Assembly (NCBI RefSeq): GCF_029029525.1
Contig: NZ_JAKJSC010000001.1
Coordinates: forward strand, 744,001-808,000
DNA from: Labilibaculum sp. DW002
GTDB lineage: Bacteria > Bacteroidota > Bacteroidia > Bacteroidales > Marinifilaceae
DNA: 64,000 nt
Reading direction: 5' to 3'
Numbering within the stretch: position 1 is the stretch's first letter; each line of letters begins with the position of its first letter. Of the stretch, positions 1 through 7,865 are shown piece after piece. A program made the position numbers and the translations under genes. The notes under the pieces are model-generated. The model searched no databases, was not told the DNA's origin, and saw nothing but the letters and a program-made list of their open reading frames with translations.

Positions 1-2474
1 AATTTTCTATCGTTACCTGAAATATCAGATGTATTTTCGGTTAATGTTCCGTCTAATTTATACCACTGTGGATTTCCATTCTCAGGATTCACACCTGCAT
101 ATTTAGCACCCATAATCAAGGCTGTCGATTTTCCAACAATCAATCCTGCCGTACCGGAAACTAATCGATCAGAATAGATATTCAATTTATCCAATCGACT
201 CTTGTTAAAACCAATGTTAAAATTAGCCCTCCATCTTACTTCTCCCAGATTAATGTCATTGGCTTTTACTGTGAACTCTAATCCATAATTGGTTAAATCT
301 GCTGTATTAACAGCAATTCTATTCCATCCTGTTTCTGGTACCACACTTAAATTCATGATCCCATCCTTGGTTTTGTTGTTGTAATATTCAACATCTAAAC
401 CGAATCTCTTTAAGAATTTAATCGTTAAACCAGTATTGAATTTAAATGATGTTTGCCAACCTAAATCTTCATTTGGAGCAGTATAAGGTGTTGCAACCAA
501 TTTGCCGTTGTAATTTGAAGATGTATTGTAACCGTATAAACCTCTTGCTGAATACGAACCTACTTTAGCATTCCCCAACTTGCCGTAAGAAGCTTTCAAT
601 TTCACAAAATTGACAATGTCATTTTCAATCCAGAAATTTTCTTTTGAGATAATCCATGACCCACCAATTGATGCAAAATTTTCAACTTGTTGATCGCCTC
701 CAAAATAAGATGATGCATCAGAACGAAAACTGATAGCCATAAAATACTTTTTTGCAAAATTGTAATTCAATCTCCCATAATATGATCTACTCGCACTCTC
801 ACTTTCAGATCCCTTTACAGTACTATCCTCAGTGTCAGACTGCCCTGGAACCCTAATTTTCTCCGAAATCATATTCTTTTCGGTAACAGTAGTGCTATTG
901 GTTTGATCATGCTTTAACTGAATTCCAGCTGATGCACTAATCGTATTTTGCTTATAAGAACCATTATATTCCAATTGTGAATTAGCAATCCAATTCATAT
1001 TTTCACTTCTAGATTCTCTCAAGTAACCATTATTTTTTCGACCTCGTCCATTTTCTTTTGAATAAAAGGTGAATTTTTTGGTGCTCGTATAATCCAAACC
1101 AAACATAGAGCGAACACTAAAGTTTTTAGAAACTTTGGCCTTTAATGTCAAACTATTATTTGAATAAAATTTCTTCGAATTATTCTCATTTTGTGCTAAA
1201 TCGGCCAATGGGTTTGCATAAGTTTCCATTTGTGTATAATCTCCATTTTCATCATACACAGGAATGTTCGGCTTGTAAGCGTAAGTTGCAAAAGCGGAAT
1301 ATTTATCTGCCTTAAATGAGGTTAAACCTCCCCTATAAATCAAACTAATTCCTGAAGCCAATTTAGTATCTAAACTCAAACGAGAATTTATCGATTCAAA
1401 ATCATTCCCCTTGGTAGTTGTTTCGTTATCCTTATATCCTAATGATAAACGGAAAGTAGATTTTTCTGATCCACCTGATATGGTCAAATTAGAAAGATTT
1501 GACATGCCATTTTGCAGGGTTAAATCTCTCCAATTGGTATATACATCTGTACGGCCAACTTCATCTGGGATACTTTCTTCTGAATAACCAGAATTGCGAT
1601 AAAACTCTTCTGATAATTCAACATACTGCTCTCCATTCAAATACTCAATTTTATTGATTGGTGTGCTGTATATTGTTTTCTGCGAAAAAGTTACTCTTGT
1701 TTTCCCTACAGTTCCTTTTTTGGTGGTAATAATAATTACACCATTTGCCGCATTGGCACCATAAATTGCTGCTGCCGATGCATCTTTTAATATCGAAATA
1801 GAAGCAATATCTTCAGGGTTGATTAGGGCCAAAGGATTAATTACAGTTTCTGTTCCTGTATTCACATTCGGATTTAAAGCATCAATTAAGGGCACTCCAT
1901 CTAAAATATACAAGGGTTCACTAGATGCTGTAAAATTAGACGACCCTAAATCTGGCAAGGAATTGTTACCACGAATACGAACTTTAACAGGACTAGTTGG
2001 GTCTCCAGAATCAGATTCAATTTGCACTCCCGCAACCTGTCCCTCTAACATTTGATCGACACTTTGCGCATTAGAGTGCTTCAACAAATCTGCAGACTTT
2101 ACTTGTTCTACAGAACCTACAACAGCCTCTCTACTTTTCACACTTCCGTAACCCAGAACAACAACTTCTCCTAATTTCTGATCTGCTGATTTTAGTTTTA
2201 TATTAACTGTAACTTTTCCCTTTAAGGATACAAACTGCGTTTCGTATCCAATAAAAGAAAACAACAATATTGCATCCGCTTTACTTACTTTTAATGTGTA
2301 CTTTCCATCGATGTCTGTGGTTACTCCATTCGATGTTCCTTTCTCAAGCACTGTAACTCCAGGCATACCGAGTTTGTCTCCTGCCTCTACTACTTTTCCA
2401 GTTACCGTCAATTCCTGAGCAAAAACCTGAAATTGAAGGCAAACTAAAAGTGCTATTAGATAAATTTTATTCAT
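1..2474 (-). CDS. SusC/RagA-family TonB-linked outer membrane receptor, 3' end outside window
   Basis: The minus-strand frame opens with ATG at 2474 and stays open to base 1, giving about 824 residues; SusC proteins usually run to about 1000, so the C-terminal barrel strands lie outside the window. Translation shows a signal peptide ending VFAQ, a carboxypeptidase-regulatory-like domain (GKVVEAGDKLGMPGV, then GTSNGVTTDIDGKY), the linker ending VVVLGYG that is diagnostic for this family, and a plug domain (VRIRGNNSL, PLYILDGVPL, SILKDASAAAIYG, ANGVIIITTKKG). The family imports glycans, peptides or metal chelates with TonB energy. The usual partner susD would lie downstream, off the window. It starts 15 nt after a membrane polyferredoxin gene and is probably co-transcribed with it, which is unusual and hints at a metal rather than a glycan substrate. 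Family call is firm; substrate is unknown. Confidence 0.93.
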   Translation of the reverse strand, partial: MNKIYLIALLVCLQFQVFAQELTVTGKVVEAGDKLGMPGVTVLEKGTSNGVTTDIDGKYTLKVSKADAILLFSFIGYETQFVSLKGKVTVNIKLKSADQKLGEVVVLGYGSVKSREAVVGSVEQVKSADLLKHSNAQSVDQMLEGQVAGVQIESDSGDPTSPVKVRIRGNNSLPDLGSSNFTASSEPLYILDGVPLIDALNPNVNTGTETVINPLALINPEDIASISILKDASAAAIYGANAANGVIIITTKKGTVGKTRVTFSQKTIYSTPINKIEYLNGEQYVELSEEFYRNSGYSEESIPDEVGRTDVYTNWRDLTLQNGMSNLSNLTISGGSEKSTFRLSLGYKDNETTTKGNDFESINSRLSLDTKLASGISLIYRGGLTSFKADKYSAFATYAYKPNIPVYDENGDYTQMETYANPLADLAQNENNSKKFYSNNSLTLKAKVSKNFSVRSMFGLDYTSTKKFTFYSKENGRGRKNNGYLRESRSENMNWIANSQLEYNGSYKQNTISASAGIQLKHDQTNSTTVTEKNMISEKIRVPGQSDTEDSTVKGSESESASRSYYGRLNYNFAKKYFMAISFRSDASSYFGGDQQVENFASIGGSWIISKENFWIENDIVNFVKLKASYGKLGNAKVGSYSARGLYGYNTSSNYNGKLVATPYTAPNEDLGWQTSFKFNTGLTIKFLKRFGLDVEYYNNKTKDGIMNLSVVPETGWNRIAVNTADLTNYGLEFTVKANDINLGEVRWRANFNIGFNKSRLDKLNIYSDRLVSGTAGLIVGKSTALIMGAKYAGVNPENGNPQWYKLDGTLTENTSDISGNDRK

Positions 2475-2489
2475 AGATTGGTTATTTAA

Positions 2490-4379
2490 TTAGTCTAGTG
2501 GGTTAAGTTGGTTATCCAAAACAAAAGAGTATGGGTTTTCTTTTTGTTCTATTTCTCCGGTTGTATAAACCAAAGTCATTTCATCTTTGCTAATCCAATC
2601 CAAAATTGCTTGAGGCTGAATCTTATCTTGTATGTAATAAATTTTAAGCATTGGACTTTCGTTATAAGCAGCATCCATTCCTACAACTCCATCGTACTTT
2701 TTACCAATATGATTGGCTAACAAATTAAATTTACCTTCATTTTTAGGCCAGTCTTTTACCTCAACACTTAAAGAACGAATCTGTTCTTTAGGATAAGTTT
2801 TGATCTTATTAAATGTCGATTTGAAATTTCTGAAAGTTCTTTTCATTAAACCAAGTCCATTAATAGGTACAGGTGATTTTACAACACCAGCGACTTGATA
2901 TGGCGTATTGCGACCAATTTTCACAGATTGAATCAAACCTTCAATGGTAGCTTCGTTGATGCTAGCATCACAAAATGCCAACATTCTTATTTCCGTATCA
3001 AATTGAGTTTCTAACTGATAAATTTTTGTACCTAATAATCTTTCAGCAATCTTCGCTAAATCGTCTTTTGAAATGTAGTGCTTGAAACGTAGTTTGTGAA
3101 CGACAAGGTTTTGATCCAATGCAGGTGCTTCTATAAATTGCTTAGAACGTGTATAAAGCATTTTACGAATTCCCAATTCACTAACTTTAGTTGTATCAAA
3201 AATAATGTTGGCAGAATGATCGCTGATGTAGGTAGATACACCTAAAATACCATCAACTTCTTTCATTTGGCGAACAAAACCCATCGAACTACTAAAGCAG
3301 GTAATATGACTTAAGTGTTCTAATTTAAATTCTTTTGAAGTTTCCATTTGTTCTGGGCTACCCCATGCTTTGGATACTGTTGGTAAATCGTATTGATTAC
3401 CAATTACTAATCCAACAACAAACAAAACAACTACTATTACCGATGGCAACCATTTTACATTTAACTTCTCGTTTAGGGTTAATGCTCCTTCTTTTGGACA
3501 AGCAGAAACACAATCACCACAAATATTACAATCAGGATGTTTCACCAACTCCAAATCAGCTACATCAATTCCTTGAGGACAAGATCTTGAACACAAACCA
3601 CAATCGATACATGTATGAGGATGACGAATTATCTTTAAAACTGATTGCTTTTTAGTCTGTATTTTAAAAATCTCCAATGCATATCCCGCCAAGCAAATGA
3701 TTCCAACAATGTATGCAACATCAATACCCACTTCGAAAAAATACATAGAGCTTAAAACAACAATTACAATTGCTACACCAACCCAGTATTTGAAAATATT
3801 TGAAATCGCTCCAAGAGGACACATATACTTGCACCAAAATAATCTGAATACCACATTACCAATAACAAATATGGAAATTGAAATGGTAGCATATAAAAAG
3901 TTTACTCGATGGCCAAATAAGGTAATACTCGTATAAAAAGGATCGTATTCCTTGCAAAAAAGCTCACCTGTTTTTAATGTAATTGTTAAGGTTAAAAACA
4001 GAAGTATGTATTTTAAACTTCGAAGAAGTTTATCTGGAATTCCATTAATTTCTTTACGGATTTTAAAACGATCACCTATTTTCCCAAGAGCTTCGGAAAC
4101 TGTTCCTAGTGGACAAAGATGACTGCAAAATAATTTCCCCAACACCAATACAGTAAATATAAAAATAGCACCCAATACCATTTGAGTAACTGTCATATTA
4201 CATGCAATTAATCCGTCTTGCATTAAAGTTAATATGGCTTGGATTCCTCCCATTGGACAATACGCCTCAAAATCTACAACTCCTAAACCCAACTGATTCC
4301 CTATGAAAAAGAGAATAATAAGAGCTAATACAGAAAACTGTAATATATTTCTGAAAAGGCTAACTCGTTTTTTACTCAT
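2490..4379 (-). CDS. NapH/CcoG-like membrane polyferredoxin with C-terminal HMA-like domain
   Basis: This 629-residue inner-membrane protein has about six or more hydrophobic segments (around 12-35, 65-85, 122-138, 162-180, 198-230, 312-327). Cysteine motifs sit at the membrane: CPMGG at 41, CSHLCPLG at 85-92 and CKYMCPLG at 183-190, as in NapH, NosR and CcoG proteins. Two 4Fe-4S ferredoxin motifs follow (Cys257/260/263/267 and Cys284/287/290/294). After one more membrane span comes a soluble tail of about 290 residues whose part around 355-405 resembles a heavy-metal-associated domain (ITCFSSS, then GVSTYISDHSANIIFD), but with one Cys (361) instead of CxxC. CcoG is known to reduce Cu(II) during cytochrome oxidase assembly, so a role as a membrane metal reductase is an inference. 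It is the first gene of a likely operon with the SusC-type receptor 15 nt downstream. Confidence 0.85.
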   Translation of the reverse strand: MSKKRVSLFRNILQFSVLALIILFFIGNQLGLGVVDFEAYCPMGGIQAILTLMQDGLIACNMTVTQMVLGAIFIFTVLVLGKLFCSHLCPLGTVSEALGKIGDRFKIRKEINGIPDKLLRSLKYILLFLTLTITLKTGELFCKEYDPFYTSITLFGHRVNFLYATISISIFVIGNVVFRLFWCKYMCPLGAISNIFKYWVGVAIVIVVLSSMYFFEVGIDVAYIVGIICLAGYALEIFKIQTKKQSVLKIIRHPHTCIDCGLCSRSCPQGIDVADLELVKHPDCNICGDCVSACPKEGALTLNEKLNVKWLPSVIVVVLFVVGLVIGNQYDLPTVSKAWGSPEQMETSKEFKLEHLSHITCFSSSMGFVRQMKEVDGILGVSTYISDHSANIIFDTTKVSELGIRKMLYTRSKQFIEAPALDQNLVVHKLRFKHYISKDDLAKIAERLLGTKIYQLETQFDTEIRMLAFCDASINEATIEGLIQSVKIGRNTPYQVAGVVKSPVPINGLGLMKRTFRNFKSTFNKIKTYPKEQIRSLSVEVKDWPKNEGKFNLLANHIGKKYDGVVGMDAAYNESPMLKIYYIQDKIQPQAILDWISKDEMTLVYTTGEIEQKENPYSFVLDNQLNPLD

Positions 4380-4512
4380 AACAGTGATTAATTATTTTTT
4401 TTGATTCCAGCCGAAAAGTGCTAAACAATCTTTGCTCTATCGCTCCAAATTGCGATTTGAGACTTTGAATGAGGTGTCATTTCACAAATAGACACGTCCT
4501 ACCTCCTGTATT

Positions 4513-4725
4513 TCAATCACTTTTAATCCTAATTTGATTCACTCTAAAGAAGCTTGCAAAATTCTTATTCGAATCTATTCTCAATAAAAAATCAACATTT
4601 GATATTCCTGCATTTAAAGAACCATTCTCCTTCACACATATTTGATAACATGAGGGCACAAAGGTTGAAAACGGAGCATGTGTTTGCAATACCGTAATCT
4701 TGGTATTCTTACAATCCGCAATCAT
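4513..4725 (-). CDS. Possible small protein or 5' leader ORF upstream of the polyferredoxin
   Basis: A 70-codon frame starts with ATG at 4725, just after the T-run of the terminator of the preceding gene, and is closed by an upstream in-frame stop. The product has no recognisable domain, signal peptide or membrane span. No convincing ribosome-binding site or promoter is visible. It lies 133 nt before the polyferredoxin start in the same orientation, so it may be a small gene of that operon or only chance coding in a long leader. I cannot decide between these. Confidence 0.25.
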   Translation of the reverse strand: MIADCKNTKITVLQTHAPFSTFVPSCYQICVKENGSLNAGISNVDFLLRIDSNKNFASFFRVNQIRIKSD

Positions 4726-4741
4726 TTGCGTTCATTTAAAT

Positions 4742-4780
4742 AAAAAAAGAGCTAATACCTTAAGTAGATATTAGCTCTTT
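4742..4780 (-). terminator. Rho-independent terminator of the 4804-5430 gene
   Basis: Perfect 12-bp stem (4746-4757 with 4769-4780, loop 11 nt) read on the minus strand and followed by seven U residues. It sits 24 nt after the stop codon of the minus-strand secreted-protein gene. Confidence 0.85.
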
Positions 4781-4803
4781 CCTGTTCTAATTGTATTGAT
4801 TTA

Positions 4804-5430
4804 TTATCTTGGATTTTGATGGCGATTTTTTGCTTTTCTTTCAGCATGTCTTTCTTTGTGTAGTTTCTCAAAATCTTTTATTCTCTCAGGACTAGAACGC
4901 CAAGCCTGCTTCAAGAACATTTTATTAGTCATGGTCAGAACATCTGGATTACTTGATGCTTTTGCCACCTTTTTCCTTAATTTCAACATTCGTTTTTTCA
5001 TTGAGCCGTCCCACTTCTCTGGTTGTTTCATATATGCATAGAATCGATAGGTATGCTCAACATTGTATTTTTCACAAAGCTTCTTTGCTTTTGATTCTGT
5101 AATCCAAAGATGATATGCTAATCTTTTAAAGCTATAGGTAATATGTCCTGTTGCAATTCGACACTTATGCCAATTGTTAAACTCTCCCATAGTTACAACA
5201 CTAATGGAATCTTTCCACTCTTCTATCCTTTCTGGAATGAAACGATGTTGCTCAACAATTGACTGAAACTTCTCTGAAGAAATATGAATCTTAAAATTCT
5301 CATCCAAATGCTCATACTTGTGGCTTAAATAATCGTAATCCAATTCTTCCTGCGTCACAGTCCTATTTTGTGCACTAAGACCTATGGAAATTAATAGTAG
5401 TGGAACAATCAGGAATTTAATACTTCTCAT
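4804..5430 (-). CDS. Small secreted basic protein of unknown function
   Basis: The 208-residue product begins with a signal peptide (hydrophobic to about residue 19, ending GLSAQ) and has no lipobox. The mature part is hydrophilic and very basic toward its end (KKRMLKLRKKVAK near 145-157, then a Lys/Arg/His-rich tail over the last 30 residues). I recognise no family. It has its own terminator downstream, and the flanking gaps of 78 and 256 nt suggest a single-gene unit. The signal peptide and a clean terminator make it a credible gene. Confidence 0.7.
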   Translation of the reverse strand: MRSIKFLIVPLLLISIGLSAQNRTVTQEELDYDYLSHKYEHLDENFKIHISSEKFQSIVEQHRFIPERIEEWKDSISVVTMGEFNNWHKCRIATGHITYSFKRLAYHLWITESKAKKLCEKYNVEHTYRFYAYMKQPEKWDGSMKKRMLKLRKKVAKASSNPDVLTMTNKMFLKQAWRSSPERIKDFEKLHKERHAERKAKNRHQNPR

Positions 5431-5686
5431 ACACGTTTTGTTTTAGTAAATTATCTAGATCAAACAAAGGATTACAAGCGAACTAAATAATTATGAATTA
5501 GTAAAATTTTGTTTACTAAAAATAGAGGATATCACTTATGAAAGTTAGTGTATAAGAACCAAAATGTGTAGTATTTTAGAATATTGCACTCCTATTCAAT
5601 TCATTTTGCATCAATTAGCCATTACTTAGATTCTATCTAAAATAATATTGTAATTAAATGTTAAACTAAAAAAGGAATGAGAGTTT

Positions 5687-6796
5687 TTAATTAGAGCCTC
5701 TACTTTTTATGTACTCGGTAGGTGTTATTTCATGAAACTGCTTGAAAACTCTATTGAAGGAAGATTTTGAGTTGAATCCACATTCGTATGCCAAATAAAG
5801 CAAAGTTTGATCTTCGTGTGCATTTTGCTCAATTTGTTCAATGAAAAAATTGATTCGATAAGCATTAATAAAATCAGAATAAGATCGGTCGGTTACCCTG
5901 TTTATTAGCTGAGAAATTGTATGTTCTGGAATGTTTATTTTCGATGACAATTTACGAAGCGTTAGGTCTCCATCTTTGAACAACTGATGTTCTTCTATGT
6001 AAGCACATATTTCATTGTATTGTTCTTCTTCTTGCTCCAAATAATCATCCAATTTCTTAAATCCTTCTGTTTCTGCCGCAGCTACATTCTCAAATGGATG
6101 TGCAAAAATATATGCATATTTGGTATACATGTACACAAAGGAAATCACAAAAACAGAAACGATAATATTAATCAGCATTACCTGATCGATAACAAAATTG
6201 ATTTCCAGACTATCTAGAATTCGAATCGTAAATACCGTAGCTAGAAGAATTAAAACACCATTCCCAATACTAAAAATCCATTTTACACCATATGGATTTA
6301 TCTGTTTAAACTGATTATCCTTTTTGATTTTCCATACAATAGAATATGCTGATCCAACGTAAGCTATAATGATTAGGAATTTCATATATACTGAAATTAC
6401 AGCATAAATATTATCAGAATGTGAACAACCGCCTTCCTCTAAACAATCAACCAAGCCTAAAGACTTTGTTGTTGTTTTATAGCCCATATAAACTGCAAAC
6501 GGAATAACATGAAGTAAGTCTTTCTTTTTAAATTGAAAGGTGGGATTTACCAGGCTTAACACATAAAAATAAAATACAGTCCCATGCAAAACATGACTGC
6601 CACATGCAAACTCATAAACCCAATGGAAATCTTCGAATAAATTCTGAGAGGAAAGAAAAAATGTTAGTTCAGCAAGAAGCACCAACACCAACCAAAACAC
6701 AAAAATGCGGTCAGAAATATGATTTATCTCCCGTGAAAAAATGGATGCCATAAAAAATATCAATATGGCCAAACATATTACAAATAAATAATCCAT
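5687..6796 (-). CDS. Membrane-anchored AraC-family transcriptional regulator
   Basis: The 369-residue protein has an N-terminal half with about seven hydrophobic helices (first at 1-19, last at about 200-222), then a soluble linker and a C-terminal AraC/XylS DNA-binding domain over roughly 265-366. The second helix-turn-helix is clear (LAYECGFNSKSSFNRVFKQ, then ITPTEYIKSRG). This 7TM-AraC architecture is common in Bacteroidota and is thought to sense a membrane or extracellular signal directly; the ligand is not known. It is divergent from the NYN gene at 7007 with 210 nt between them, so the two may share a control region. Family call is firm, target genes unknown. Confidence 0.9.
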   Translation of the reverse strand: MDYLFVICLAILIFFMASIFSREINHISDRIFVFWLVLVLLAELTFFLSSQNLFEDFHWVYEFACGSHVLHGTVFYFYVLSLVNPTFQFKKKDLLHVIPFAVYMGYKTTTKSLGLVDCLEEGGCSHSDNIYAVISVYMKFLIIIAYVGSAYSIVWKIKKDNQFKQINPYGVKWIFSIGNGVLILLATVFTIRILDSLEINFVIDQVMLINIIVSVFVISFVYMYTKYAYIFAHPFENVAAAETEGFKKLDDYLEQEEEQYNEICAYIEEHQLFKDGDLTLRKLSSKINIPEHTISQLINRVTDRSYSDFINAYRINFFIEQIEQNAHEDQTLLYLAYECGFNSKSSFNRVFKQFHEITPTEYIKSRGSN

Positions 6797-7006
6797 CTTA
6801 TAATAATCCTTCTTTAACTTTTCTACCTTGCCTCTAAATCAGGCACAATCTTAATAATTTTTAAGCTTAGATACAAGATGTATAAAGCCCTAAAATCGTA
6901 CTATTTACAAATACCGTTTCTTAAAATAACATAATTAACACTTTAAATAATTTACAATTCTTCAATACAATTCCTTACCTTAGTAGTATATCAATTACGA
7001 TAAACA

Positions 7007-7753
7007 ATGAAAGAAAAAACAGATTTAAATCTTGCGGTATTAATTGATGCCGATAACATACCTTATAAAAACATAAAAGGAATGCTTGATGAGATTGCTA
7101 AGTTAGGGACTCCCAGCATTAAACGTATTTATGGTGACTGGACGAGGCCAACAGTTGCTGGATGGAAACCAGCACTTTTAGAGCATGCCATTACACCAAT
7201 TCAACAATATTCTTATACCACTGGAAAGAATGCAACCGACTCTGCCATGATTATTGATGCTATGGATATTTTACATAGCGACAAGGTTGACGGATTTTGT
7301 TTGGTCTCTAGTGATAGTGATTTTACTCGCTTGGCCACACGACTTCGTGAATCGAGCAAGTTGGTTATTGGTATTGGTGAAAAGAAAACACCAAATCCCT
7401 TTATTGTTGCTTGTGATAAATTCATCTACATCGAAATTATTGGCGCAAAAGAAAATGAAGAAAAGAAAAAGGAACCATCTGCAAGCGATGCAAATAAATT
7501 CGATAAAATCGATAAAAAGTTCATTCGCCTTCTGAAAAATTCCATTGAGGATATTGCCGATGATGATGGTTGGGCATTCTTAGCTGAACTTGGTTCGTTA
7601 ATCAACAAAAAGAAACCCGATTTTGATCCTCGAAACTATGGTTTCGCCAAATTAACTCCGCTGATCAAATCAATGCAAAAGCATTTTGACATTGATGAAA
7701 GAGATAGTGGAAAGCGCAATATCAAACACATTTACGTGCGCATTAAAGAATAA
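7007..7753 (+). CDS. NYN-domain ribonuclease-like protein with C-terminal OST-HTH/LOTUS domain
   Basis: The 248-residue protein begins with a NYN (LabA/DUF88, PIN-like) domain over about 8-145. Candidate metal-binding acids are visible: IDADN at 13-17, ATDSAMIIDAMDIL in the middle and SSDSDF near 101-106. A Lys/Glu-rich linker follows, then a domain over about 165-247 that fits OST-HTH/LOTUS (WAFLAELGSLINKKKPDFDPRNYG), an RNA-binding winged helix. NYN plus OST-HTH proteins are predicted RNA-processing or RNA-decay enzymes; substrate not known. TACCTTAG at 6974-6981, 25 nt before the start, is a plausible -7 element. A strong terminator follows the gene, so it appears monocistronic. Confidence 0.88.
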   Translation: MKEKTDLNLAVLIDADNIPYKNIKGMLDEIAKLGTPSIKRIYGDWTRPTVAGWKPALLEHAITPIQQYSYTTGKNATDSAMIIDAMDILHSDKVDGFCLVSSDSDFTRLATRLRESSKLVIGIGEKKTPNPFIVACDKFIYIEIIGAKENEEKKKEPSASDANKFDKIDKKFIRLLKNSIEDIADDDGWAFLAELGSLINKKKPDFDPRNYGFAKLTPLIKSMQKHFDIDERDSGKRNIKHIYVRIKE

Positions 7754-7830
7754 CTCTTAAACTTTTAAGGGGTGCATTGAACTGAATCAAATACACCCCG
7801 AAAAACACACTAACTAAATCATTGAATTGG

Positions 7831-7865
7831 CTTCCTTGTAATCGTTAAACAAGGAAGTTTTTTTT
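7831..7865 (+). terminator. Terminator of the NYN gene
   Basis: Stem of 9 bp (7831-7839 with 7849-7857, loop 9 nt) followed by eight T residues on the plus strand. A second, weaker GGGGTG/CACCCC hairpin lies between it and the stop codon. On the minus strand there is no T-run, so it serves the plus-strand gene. Confidence 0.85.

Noticed and set aside
1819-2055. Plus-strand frame of 78 codons inside the SusC-type gene
   Set aside because: Antisense to a clear receptor plug domain; no motif or start signal of its own.
3335-3936. Two plus-strand frames opposite the polyferredoxin
   Set aside because: They mirror the ferredoxin and membrane coding region and have no domain.
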